NCBI RefSeq assembly: GCF_040802235.1
Contig: NC_133167.1
Coordinates: 41,476,001 to 41,540,000, forward strand
Direction of reading: 5' to 3'
DNA from: Manis javanica
Lineage: Eukaryota > Chordata > Mammalia > Pholidota > Manidae
Length of the DNA stretch: 64,000 bases
Positions 34,601-45,200 of this stretch are shown here, one piece after another. Below the pieces are notes generated by a model that worked only from the letters and a program-made list of their open reading frames with translations, searched no databases and was not told where the DNA came from. A program made the translations under genes and the position numbers. Every line of letters begins with the position of its first letter. Position 1 is the first letter of the stretch.

Positions 34601-34815
34601 TTTTTTAAGAGGGCATCTCATATTTATTGATCAAATGGTTGTTAACAACAATAAAATTCTGTATAGGGGAGTCAATGCTCAATGCACAATCATTAATCCA
34701 CCCCAAGCCTAATTCTCGTCAGTCTCCAATCTTCTGAAGTATAACGAACAAGTTCTTACATGGTGAACAAATTCTTACATAGTGAATAAGTTCTTACATG
34801 GTGAACAGTACAAGA
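34601..34815 (-). mobile_element. Poly(A)-tailed retroposon insertion, copy 1 (5' truncated)
   Basis: On the minus strand the element ends ...GATCAATAAATATGAGATGC then an A-tail (T-run at 34595-34606 on the plus strand). It is flanked by GAAATGCYACTAATTTT at 34584-34600 and 34816-34832, 17 bases with one difference. It shares its 3' end with the copy at 41481-41814. AATAAA near the tail and long duplications fit LINE-1-driven insertion. Whether it is an alternative LINE-1 3' UTR or a separate non-autonomous family cannot be said from here. Confidence 0.75.
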
Positions 34816-34832
34816 GAAATGCTACTAATTTT

Positions 34833-35150
34833 AAAATTTGTTGATGAATCTTTCCTGCAGCAGTTACTACTGTGGAGTTTCAGTGGTGGTTTTCTATTTC
34901 CCCCATTCCTTCTAGTTATTTATTGGACTTCAGTAACAAAGATTTTTTCATTCTCCTCTATTCATTTGTTCAATCATTTATATTATTTTGGATTCATGGA
35001 TATCTTATTCTTTGATTCCCAATTCACTATTATCGTTATTAATTTGTTATTCAAATTGTCCTCCACATTTGGCTATTGGGAGCCAGAGTTCTCAGTGGAA
35101 ATTTCCAAGTTGGCTCCTGTGTCCTTTTTGACCTGCCCCATGCTTTTTTC
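34833..35150. repeat. Probable old LINE-1 fragment
   Basis: CAAATTGTCCTCCACATTTG, GGGAGCCAGAGTTCTC and AAGTTGGCTCCTGTGTCCTTTTTGACC resemble a recurrent old L1 segment. The 139-codon frame 34798-35217 spans it. Its hydrophobic, Phe/Leu-rich product reflects T-rich repeat DNA rather than a gene. Confidence 0.45.
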
Positions 35151-35220
35151 TTTTTTTTTTGTAAATCATAGAACTATATTATTGTGGTTATGGCCCTATG
35201 GTCTATTAAACTATTAAGAT

Positions 35221-37230
35221 TCTAAGGGGTATAACAGTGTATCCTTAACTGATATCTGTGTGAAGTAGCCTTAAAGAGCTATATGACACTCAGAGTTGGG
35301 AAAGACCTTGGAGGCTATGTAATTCAACCCCCAACCTTACCTTGATTTTTATTAATACCATGCCTGCATTCAGTTTTGTGTTAGTGCTAATTAAGGAGGA
35401 TTTACAACTTGTAAGACTGCATTTTTGTAATGTAATATATTTTACATTTAACTAAAATCTAATCCTTATTCTGTATAACTTTAACTATTTAACTTTTACT
35501 GTTAACAACAGCACAGAATAAACATTATGAGAGCCTTCACCATTTTCTATATGATAGTTTCAGATTTCTCAGATTATCATAGTTATTCTGCTCTAAATTG
35601 TAGTTTATTATTATATAACACTACAGCTAGCTACAAGAGGTGATAAAATATGATGTCACTACACTACTTCTTCCCATGTTCTGGATACTTTTTTTAATGC
35701 AGCCTCAACATTTTAGCTATTTTGACAGCCATGTATCACTGATTCGCTATGGCCACTAAAACCTAGTCTTCAACATATAGTGCTTAAATGATGGCTCTCA
35801 TCATATACTTATTTAATAGATATATTAAACCGAAATCTTAAGATTTATTATTTTTCCTATAGAATCCCATCTTGGCTGTAGATCAAGTTGAATCTCCATT
35901 GCCATGCAATATATTTCTTTTATATTATGTCTCAATATATGTTGCCAGTAAATATGATCCCAAAATACTGTCATACTAATCCTGAAGGAGACAAATGTCA
36001 TAACCCAATATAGACCAATGCAGTTTAATAAACTTTCTAATGGGATAGATAGAAAAGAGTAACTCCCAAAATAATTACATAGATACTATGTATGTTGATG
36101 TGGGAAATGTAAACAGGTTCAGATTACATTTGAAGATGGTCTAGGTAAACTATTCGAAAAAGTTCAGAGTAACACTGGGCAGGGAAGAACAGTAGGTAGG
36201 AGAATAACAAAAATAAACTCCTTCATTTTGCTTGATGTCAATAAAAAACATAGTGACTTGCCTCAGGTTTTTATTTTTATTTTACTCCCTAATTGCAATT
36301 TCCAGTTAAAAGTGATTCAGCAGGTAATTTGTTATGTATGGTTTTAAATTTTTTCATTTAGGTATAAATGAACACATGAGAATTATGAACATCAAATTTA
36401 GAACACTGAATATCATGGGTATACAGTACAAGAAACACTTCAACTGTAATGGGTGATGTTTTATCTCTTAAATTGGGTGTTGGGTTCACCAAAGTTGATT
36501 ATATTATTCTTGACACTTTTTCATAATCTGAAATATTTTATAATTTTAAAATAGCTTAGAAAAATAATCTGGATTTTATGTTCATCTTAGTAGTGTAATT
36601 CCATTTCTTGACTCAGTCAAGCCCTTGATAAACAACTAATGGTTATGGAAATGACTCAACTGGTAGCTCTATGTACTTTTACTCTAGCTGCATAATTATG
36701 TTGATAAAAAATACATTTTTCTCAAATACAAGAACTATAGTAAAGAAACTACACAACTAACACAAGAATGAACTTTTTCAAATATAAAATACATAAGAGG
36801 AATTTTATAGTATGTAAATTTCCTACTTTCCTATTAGGTAGTTATAAATTTTTATTGACAATACTTCTTTGAGGAACTTCCAGATTTTGCAAAAAAAAGT
36901 CTTATTTCCATTGACCATATTATCAAAAAGACTGACATGCATTATTTTCTTCACTTTATAATTTCTTAAATGGGAACAGGGAAACCAGATGATTTATTGG
37001 CTATTGCCTAGGAAAGTACCAGTATACCACCTACTATGTGAAAACCTGATATAGTGATCCTGCTTTGAAACAGTGTCCTTCCTATCAATTATCAAACCAT
37101 GTGCTCCTACCATGGTACTTAACAAGTGATAGGGAGTGTATGGGAGCAACTAATAGATTCACCATCAATCTCTCCTGCCAAACACATACAGACCCCACAC
37201 ATTTAAATAAGATCATCTGAATTTGTCAGT
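35221..37230. other. Intergenic sequence between ORMDL1 and OSGEPL1
   Basis: AT-rich, no gene seen. A segment at about 36400-36555 (GGGTATACAGTACAAGAAAC to CTGAAATATTTTATAATTTT) looks like another old LINE 3' end. Confidence 0.55.
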
Positions 37231-37234
37231 TCCT

Positions 37235-37795
37235 CAAAAAGTAAACAATTACCATATGATCCAGCAATTCCACTTCTGGGCATATAGTGAAAAGAAGTGA
37301 AATCAGGGATTTGAAAAAAAGATATTTGTACAGCCCATGTTTATAGCAGCATTATTCACAACAGTCAAGGTGGAAGCAACTCAAATGTACATTGACGAAT
37401 GGATAAACAAAATGTGGTATACACACACAAATATTATTCAACCTCAAAAGGAAGGAAATTCTGACACCTGCTACAACATTGGATGAACCTTGACGTTAAT
37501 GCTAAGTGAAATACGCCAGTCACAAAAGGACAAATATTACATATTCCTACTCAAGGTGCCTAGAGTAGTCTAAGCCATAATGACAGAATGGTGGTTGCCA
37601 AAGGCTGGGAGGAAGAAATGAGGAATTTGTTTAATGGTTACAGGGTTTCAGTTGGAGAAGATGAAAAAGTTTTGGAAATGGATGGTAATGATGGTTGTGC
37701 AACAATGTGAGTATACTTACTGGTATTGAACTGTACACCTAAGAGGTTAAAATGGTAAATTTTGTTATGTATATTTTACCAGAGAAAAATCAGAG
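37235..37795 (+). repeat. Old LINE-1 3'-end fragment
   Basis: CCATATGATCCAGCAATTCC, TTTATAGCAGCATTATTCAC, GAATGGATAAACAAAATGTGG, GTGAAATACGCCAGTCAC and GAACTGTACACCTAAGAGG appear in the order of L1 3' sequence. Confidence 0.85.
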
Positions 37796-39265
37796 TAAAT
37801 ATGTAAAATAAGTGTAATGGCTCAACAAACAAAAAGGAAAATATCTTCCAAAGATGAGACTTGATTGACATTATTACCACTAGTGAAAGATTGTACCACA
37901 TCAAAATACATACTTTTCAGCAAAGAAACTTAGAAAGGAGAAAGGAAAATGACTGTGTTTTGGCACAATCCAACCTGTGAAGAATAAGACAGGTGGTGAC
38001 TCAAGTGGAAAGGGATGCATCAGGCTTAAAACATGGGCCATTAAAAGCACCAAACTAATTTCTACTGTTTCCATTTTGTATTTGCCAAACAATCTTCTGA
38101 TTATAATTTGGATCTGGCTTTCATTGTTAATTTGATTAACAGAGAAGGTGAGGACCAGCAACTATACTAGCTCCATTGTTATATTTCTTCTAAATTAATA
38201 CGTTAGTATTAATGGGTTTTACATAGCAATATCTCAGCACCCTAGAATCCATCACTTCAAAATATGATAAACCAATATCAAGCCTAGAAAAGAATCAGAT
38301 GTTGAAACCCAGTAAATCACACCAAGGTCCTGCTAGGCTGTGGATACATCTGTGGCAAGCTATAGCAGCTTCCCTCTAGATTTACACTTTCCATACTGCT
38401 ACATTGTAATTGCTTATTATTAGACCCAGTTCCTTGAAGAGCTTACCTTTTATCCCTTATAAGTAATAAAGTTCGTAGTACAAAGGAAAGAATCCAGTAA
38501 ATACATGGTAAATGAAAATAAAATCCAATTTAGACAATGAGGGACAAAGTATTGTAAAGTTTCTTTATATAATTTTCTTCTAAAGTTTACAAATGGAAAG
38601 TTAGACGAGCAATAGAGGAGACCAAATGAGCCTATTTAGATTCAATTGCAACTCTCAATTCAAGTTGAAGTTACAGTAATTAGACCATATTTCACTGAAA
38701 ATGCCCCTGAAAGGTGTTCTTACTATGTGATGTGATCTGCATGAAAGCCCAGAAATAGACCCCACAAAGCATACATGCCTTTCCCCCAGTAACTGCTCAT
38801 CTAGTACAATAAAGAACTTGGACAACAGGTACCTTCACTTGGCAAATACGTGTGACTATTGTGCCATTTCTTTCTACGACTCACATGTACTCAAAAGGAA
38901 GAATGAAATTCCTTTCTGATGTGTCCTAGAGTTCTGCTGGTTCAACACCAGCCAAGAGTGCCCAGACAAGGATCTACTAAGAAACTAGCACATACAACAG
39001 GTGTAACTCGACTGTACAGGAGAGCATTGGGGCACACCAGCTTACATAATTCAAATTACAAGAAAAACAGTGCTATATGTGAAAGGTTTTATGTTCATGT
39101 AAACTAGATTCCAGTTTACAATAGAAAATAATCTCTGACCTATTATACACAATCAGACATGATGATTAATTTTTCTCAACTATTATGTGTTTGATATTCC
39201 TTTTTTCTCTTTGGGTCAACAACACATCCTAGGCAAAATATGAGTTATTTTCCTTTTTAGCAATT
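37796..39265. other. Intergenic, no gene seen
   Basis: AT-rich unique-looking sequence upstream of OSGEPL1. Short open frames at 37901-38161 (-) and 38919-39107 (+) show no family features. Confidence 0.5.
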
Positions 39266-39267
39266 AA

Positions 39268-39490
39268 GAAAACAGACTCCAGAACCAGATGGCCTGACTT
39301 CCAATCCTAGCTCCACAAATCCTAGCTGTGTAACCTACAAATCACCCAAGCTCTGTGGCCCCCCCTTGCCTTATTGGCAAAATGAGGACAGTAACTCCCT
39401 TAAGGGATTTAATAAGGATTAAATAAACTAATTTGCAATACTTTCTGGCACAAAATAAGAATCACTTCGTTACTTCTGGTTGTTATTGTC
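39268..39490 (+). repeat. MIR SINE
   Basis: CCAGATGGCCTGACTTCCAATCC, CTAGCTGTGTAACC, CAAATCACCCAAGCTCTG and TTATTGGCAAAATGAGGACAG follow the MIR consensus well. Confidence 0.75.
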
Positions 39491-40249
39491 ACTGGTTGTG
39501 TTTTCAAACACAAATTTCACCTAAACTCTCAAAAACATTCTGGCAATTATGAATTTACGTATCTGTATCTACCACTAGACGGTAAGTGTGACTTCCTGAT
39601 TGTGATTTATTCATTTTTTTATAGCAGAAGCTTCACACTGAGCAAGGCAGATACATGTACCAGCGCTGTCCAAGTTTGCATATATAAAGTCCTTGCTTAG
39701 TAAAACCTTAAAGCCCAGCAGAGACGAAGAAAGCCTTTTGGGAAAATCTATTCAATTTACTTACAAATGGTAAAAAGTTCACGTCCCGATAAAAGCAAAA
39801 AAGAAAAAATGGAGGTGCAATCTAAGTACATACTATGCTGGTTTGCATATATTTATCATTATGAAAATAGGATAATTTATTTAAGGAGACTACCACCGCA
39901 TTCCTCCTGCCCTTTTTTTTTTTAAATCACAAAAAACAAACCTGTCCCTGTCAACTTTTACTGCAAGTGAAAAAGGGCGTAACGTTTTAGACTGTCCGAC
40001 CTGAAACACTTCCATTCTGTCGGAACCTTGTACAAGTTCTTGGGGGGATGTCCCTAGTTTCCACTTTATGTTTCTGAAAGTATTAGGTTATCTCAGGCCA
40101 CAACCTTTACATTTGGTAATAGTTCCTTTAGGACGGAAGGAGGAATAACCTTCCCTTGTCCATTTCTCACAGTGGCATCCAAATTTCAGTCAAAAGAAAA
40201 ATTTCTTTTAATTCAGCGTAGTATTTAATACTGTGTAGTCAGACAAATC

Positions 40250-40545
40250 TGTATTCGGCCTCCGGTAGGTCAGTCACCAGCCATGTGACGTTGCAGAAGT
40301 CTCGTTACCAACAAATCCGGAAGAAGGGCATGAACGCCCAGCTAGCGTCTGGAACAGAGACAGCCTTTCCGCTTACACTCACTGTGAATAAAAAGCAACG
40401 CCGCCTAGGGCTGTAGCCGCGGCCCCTGCGACGTGACGCTACACCGTGTTGATTACGTCACTTCCGGGGCGACAGGTTTACGCTTCTTGCGCCTAAGGAA
40501 GGGCGTTTGGCTGTTTTTGCCCGGGAAGGAGACCAGTAAGGTGGG
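40250..40545 (+). promoter_or_regulatory. OSGEPL1: OSGEPL1 promoter and probable non-coding exon 1
   Basis: This small GC- and CpG-enriched patch lies about 1.5 kb upstream of the OSGEPL1 ATG. It holds TTACGTCA (CREB/ATF-type, 40453-40460) directly overlapping CACTTCCGG (ETS/GABP-type, 40459-40467), a pair common in housekeeping and mitochondrial-protein promoters. Candidate plus-strand donors follow at GACCA/GTAAGG (exon end 40535) and GTAAG/GTGGGT (exon end 40540). Either would splice to the acceptor before 41970. No TATA box was seen. Confidence 0.65.
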
Positions 40546-41480
40546 TGAATTGCTCACCCCTCTTCCGCCGATCCTTTCACGTGTCTGGAAAAGCGGTTTC
40601 AGCCCGAGCCCCTTGCCTGCTTAAAGCAGAGACTAGTGCTGGCCACCTGCCCTATATTCACGAGGGAGCCTTCTTGGCCCCGAAGAAAACTGCTTCGCAC
40701 AGCTGCTTTGCCTGGATTTAGTGAATGCATATATAATTTCTTGAAGTGTACCCATTTGGACTGCACACCCCGCAGCTGCCCTCTGCGAATAGGTCCTGCA
40801 TATCTAATCCCTGCATGCCCTGTTCTCCCATGGAACAATGTAATTTTACAATAGTTATTTGCTCTTTTTCCATTTTGTCCATTACTGTGGTAGGAAAGAG
40901 ACTGTCTAAACATTCGAAAAGTTCTAGAACAGGTGATCTGGAAACTTGGCAGTGTGAAAATAACAGGTTGCTTTAATGATGGGCTGTTATTTTGGGGGGG
41001 AATATTGGGATAGATCCCTGTTGTGGTAAACCTGTGGCAAAAATGAGATTTAATTAGAAAAATTGTAATTAGCGAATTAAAAGCTTACTAGATTGTAGTT
41101 AATTTAGTTGAGATGTGGTTTTTTTAAAGGTATGCTTTATGAGAACGCCTGTTTCTCGACCAAATCTTGTGTGTTTATGTGAATTACTGTTTTCAAACCA
41201 AACGATGAAATTCTACTTTAAAAAATGTTTCCAGGAAATGGCATGCATATTTTTTTTATCGATTTTGCCTTTATCATTTTTTTAAAACCACGTTTTATCA
41301 TAATTTTAGCTATCAAAACATAGCGCTTTCTAGAGGACTACCCATACAACTATTGTACTGTACTATTTGTTGTTTTATAAAGAGTACAGTAATACTAAAA
41401 AATTTTATATCGGACTTACCTGTTTTTCCCCTTCAAGAGCATTTATACTTCATTAATAGATTGTTACAGCCTTTAAAACT

Positions 41481-41814
41481 TTTTTTGAGAGGGCGTCTCT
41501 CATATTTATTGATCAAATGGTTGTTAACAACAATAAAATTCTGTATAGGAGACTCAATGCACAATCATTAATCAACCCAAAGCCTAATTCTCAACAGTCT
41601 CCAATCTTCTGAAGCATAACAAACAAGTTCTTACATAGTAAGTTCTTAGATGGTGAACAGTGCAAGGGCAGTCATATCACAGAAACTTTCAGTTTTGATC
41701 ACGCATCATGAACTATAAACAAGTCAGATATGACTATTCGTTTGATTTTTATACTTAATTTATATGTGAATCCCACATTTTTCCCTTATTATTATTATTT
41801 TTATTAAAATACAA
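41481..41814 (-). mobile_element. Poly(A)-tailed retroposon insertion, copy 2
   Basis: Same family and orientation as 34601-34815 but longer at the 5' side. It is flanked by CCTTTAAAACT at 41470-41480 and 41815-41825, with following T runs also shared. The minus-strand 3' end is GATCAATAAATATGAGAGAC...CTCTCAAAAAAA. It inserted in OSGEPL1 intron 1, antisense to the gene, ending about 155 bases before the first coding exon. The clean duplications suggest a fairly recent insertion. Confidence 0.8.
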
Positions 41815-41969
41815 CCTTTAAAACTTTTTCCTGAGTTTTGTAAAACTTTCCTATAATTTTGCAAAACTATATATGGAAAAATAAGTTATCAGAAATTTGC
41901 TTAACTGAATGGGCTGGTGGCTAATGTCAGTTCCAAATAACAGTGTTTATTTCTTTAATTCTTTTCTAG

Positions 41970-42203
41970 GAATTATCTATAAAGTATGCTAATATTGAAC
42001 AAGACAGGAGTTTTTTCTAAACTATCAAAAAGGAAAATTTATGAATTTTTAATAAGTTTTAACTTTCATCCCGGAAAACTATTTCTTCATAAACTAGTAT
42101 TGGGAATTGAAACCAGTTGTGATGATACAGCAGCTGCTGTGGTGGATGAAACTGGAAATGTTTTGGGAGAAGCAATACATTCCCAAACTGAAATTCACTT
42201 AAA
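41970..42203 (+). CDS. OSGEPL1: OSGEPL1 coding exon 1 with start codon
   Basis: The acceptor TTCTAG ends at 41969; the ATG is at 41986 after 16 UTR bases. The donor GTAAGT starts at 42204, splitting a Lys codon (AA/A). The exon encodes the presequence and the first nucleotide-binding loop with ETSCDDTAAAVVDE. Confidence 0.95.
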
Positions 42204-45200
42204 GTAAGTAGACATCATCTTGGTAGTTTACACAATTTTTGGAAAAAGTAAAATGAAATAACTCTTTTGTGTTTATCATATATAAAAGTTAAATTTTCGC
42301 AGTTAATTTCTTTTGTGCCAAAGCTTCTAATAACTGCTGTAGAAAACCTTAAACCCTCAACCTGGCTTATAAGGTCCCGACATTAGCTAATCTTTTTGCC
42401 AAAAAGAAACTATCATTTCCTATTCCAAATGTATCCATGATTTCCCCTAAGTAATGCCTTTTCCTCTCTTATGCACTGTATGTTTCATGGTCTCAACTGA
42501 AGTCCTAAGACAGTATATGATCCAACATAACCTGCACTGATCACTGGGAAAAAAAAATCCTGTTCACTTTTATACACATAATTCATGTTGGTACTTGAAT
42601 AAATAATAATATACTATTATATTAAAGCACAGAATGGTACAAGTTTTATAACTATAAAAGGACCCCAAGGTGGGTTACATAAATAAATAGGCTGGATGTA
42701 AAGTTGGAAAAAGTCTGGAGAAGGCCTCTACTCAGATCTAGCCAATTGTTGCCATGCGGGAATGTAGGCCCTATGTTATTTGATAGAATTTTCAAGAAAA
42801 AATGTAAATCCAGAATGTTCCTGTTAATATCCCCATCTTATTTTTTAAATGTCGCTAATTCAAAACATATTAAAATACCATACAGATTGAATATGCCTTC
42901 ACGCCATCAATTTTCAAAATCTGAATAGTGATGAAAGATGGTATTTTGGTGTCACAGACCTGTATTTGAGTCATGACTTAGGCACTAAGTATTGCTCTAA
43001 CTTAAGGCAAATTCCTTCTCATCTCTATGTTTTCACATACATAAAATGGGAGAGATAATACCTGCCCTGCAGGATTGTGGGGAGTATAATAGAAATAATA
43101 TAAAATATTATAATTGGAAATACATGTGGAGGCAATATATGACTAAGATACATGATCCTTGCCTCTAAACAGTTTACTACATAAAGTGGTTTAGTGTAGG
43201 TTTACATTCTAGTTTAGCTACTTAACTAGCTTTGGGACCTTGCACAATTTTCTGTGCCTTGGTTTCCTTATCTGTGAAAGGGGGATAATGAAACTAGTTC
43301 ATAATATTGTTGTGAAGATTAAATGTGAATTCTCTTAAAGCATTTAGTGCAGTTCTTGATAAACTGCTAAATAAAATAGTTCTCAATTAAACCTACCTAT
43401 TATTAGTAACAACAGTACTTCTACTACTTCTGTAAATAAGTGAAGACAGGAAAACATCACTGTGAAACTGCATGGGAAGTGCAATAATAGAGGATTGCTT
43501 GGGAGGAGAGTCCTTTCTTCTAAGCCCAAAACCTGAAGGACAGTTTTGACTTCTCTTTCACCATTCTGTATCCAAACAGCATCCAGTCACAGGAAAACTA
43601 CCTCTCAAATATTTCTTGAAACTTTCATCTCCCTTTGCACTGACTTAGTTCCAACACTGTTGTCTCTTGTCTGGACTCCTGGCTGTAGCCTTGAGACCAA
43701 AGGGTTTCCCTGCCTCTTTAATAGCTTTTTTCCTTCATCATCCCCTATCCATACTGTATACAAATTAAGAAAGACAAGAAGACATGCTCATTATTAATCC
43801 TTCGAGAATAAAGCCATTGTCTTATTCGTCCTTTTCATCTCTGGTACTTAGCATAATCCTTGGAAGGTAAAATACATTGAAGAGGCACAGAAAGGAAGGG
43901 AGGTAGTCAAGTGGGAGAAGGAAGAAAAAAGTCGGAGGGAGAAAATTTGGCTTTAAAGTCTCCCAAACTCCAAGAAAATAAAGGCTTTTGAGTAGGAGAC
44001 TGATGGAGTTAGCACTGTGCTTTACTTTCTGGCAACACATAGAATGGACTTCAGGATGAGGGAGTGTATCTAGGGTAGTGGAGTTAGAAGGCTTTGAATA
44101 TACTGAGATAATGAGAGCTTTCTAAATGTGTTGGCAGGGGGAATTGTGATAAACTTAAACGTGAAAAGTTAAGGAAAGAAAGGAGATGAAGGTGAACAGT
44201 GAAACCCAAGTGCTTAGGAGGTTATTGGCACCATGAACAATTGAGGAATATAGGAAAAAGTAGCTTTGAAGGATTAAGGAAAAAGGTATAATATGGATAT
44301 GTTGAAATAAATTGATTTATTTTAATACCTCCCTCATTGCCTGACACAGTACATATAACTATTAAATATTCACTGAATGCTCCTGAGGATTTTCATTTCT
44401 TTGTATAGAACTAGCAGATCTTGCAACATCAAATATTTGAAGTTTTTTTTTTTTTTTTTTTTTTGAGATTAGAGGTGCATCTAGCAAACCCTGTATTATG
44501 GCCCAGCTTCTCTGATTATAAATCAGTCACATGCTTACAAATTTTTTGCTAACAACTTTGCTTCCCATTTCCTTACTCTTGGTACTTATTCATCCACTGC
44601 TTGTCCTGTGTGGACCACAAATCAAAATTACCAACTCTGAGTACTGGATTCCCAAACTTTTTCCCAGGATTTCAAGCTGTCTGCTGTCCTGCTGAAACCT
44701 CAAGAGCAGCGTGTTTAAAAATAAGCTCATCTTCTTCACAAAACTGTCTTCATGTTTTTCTGTTAATACTTCTTTTCTTCCAGTCATTCAAGCTCAGTAT
44801 CTGAATCATCTTTGATGACTTAAGTTGTCCTTCCCTTATATCCAATTAATTATTACTGTTTTCAAGGCTCTATCTCTCTCTCTCTCTGTTTCCATGATCA
44901 CCCAGTTTAAGATGTAATTGCCTTATACAAATACTCTCACAATAACTTCTTTAAAAATTTCCTTGTCTGCAGAGAGATTAATTTCCCTAAAATCCACTTT
45001 TATCCTGTGCCTTCCTTGTTCAAGACTTCTTACTTAGAATGCTTCTCAAAACTGTTTTGGTGATTTCATAGGAGTTTGTTGTACACAATTTTGAAGTCAG
45101 AGACACTACACCCACAATCACTGCATATTGAGTTCTTATAGTGTGCTACTTTATAAAGCACAATATTTGAAAATGCTTAACGTTTTTAGCTACATAATGA

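Noticed and set aside
34798..35217. 139-codon hydrophobic open frame
   Set aside because: It starts inside a retroposon insertion and crosses its duplication site into T-rich old repeat sequence; no signal peptide logic, family or splice context.
44441..44464. Poly(T) run as tail of an antisense SINE
   Set aside because: No A/B box promoter motifs or flanking duplication were seen after the run.
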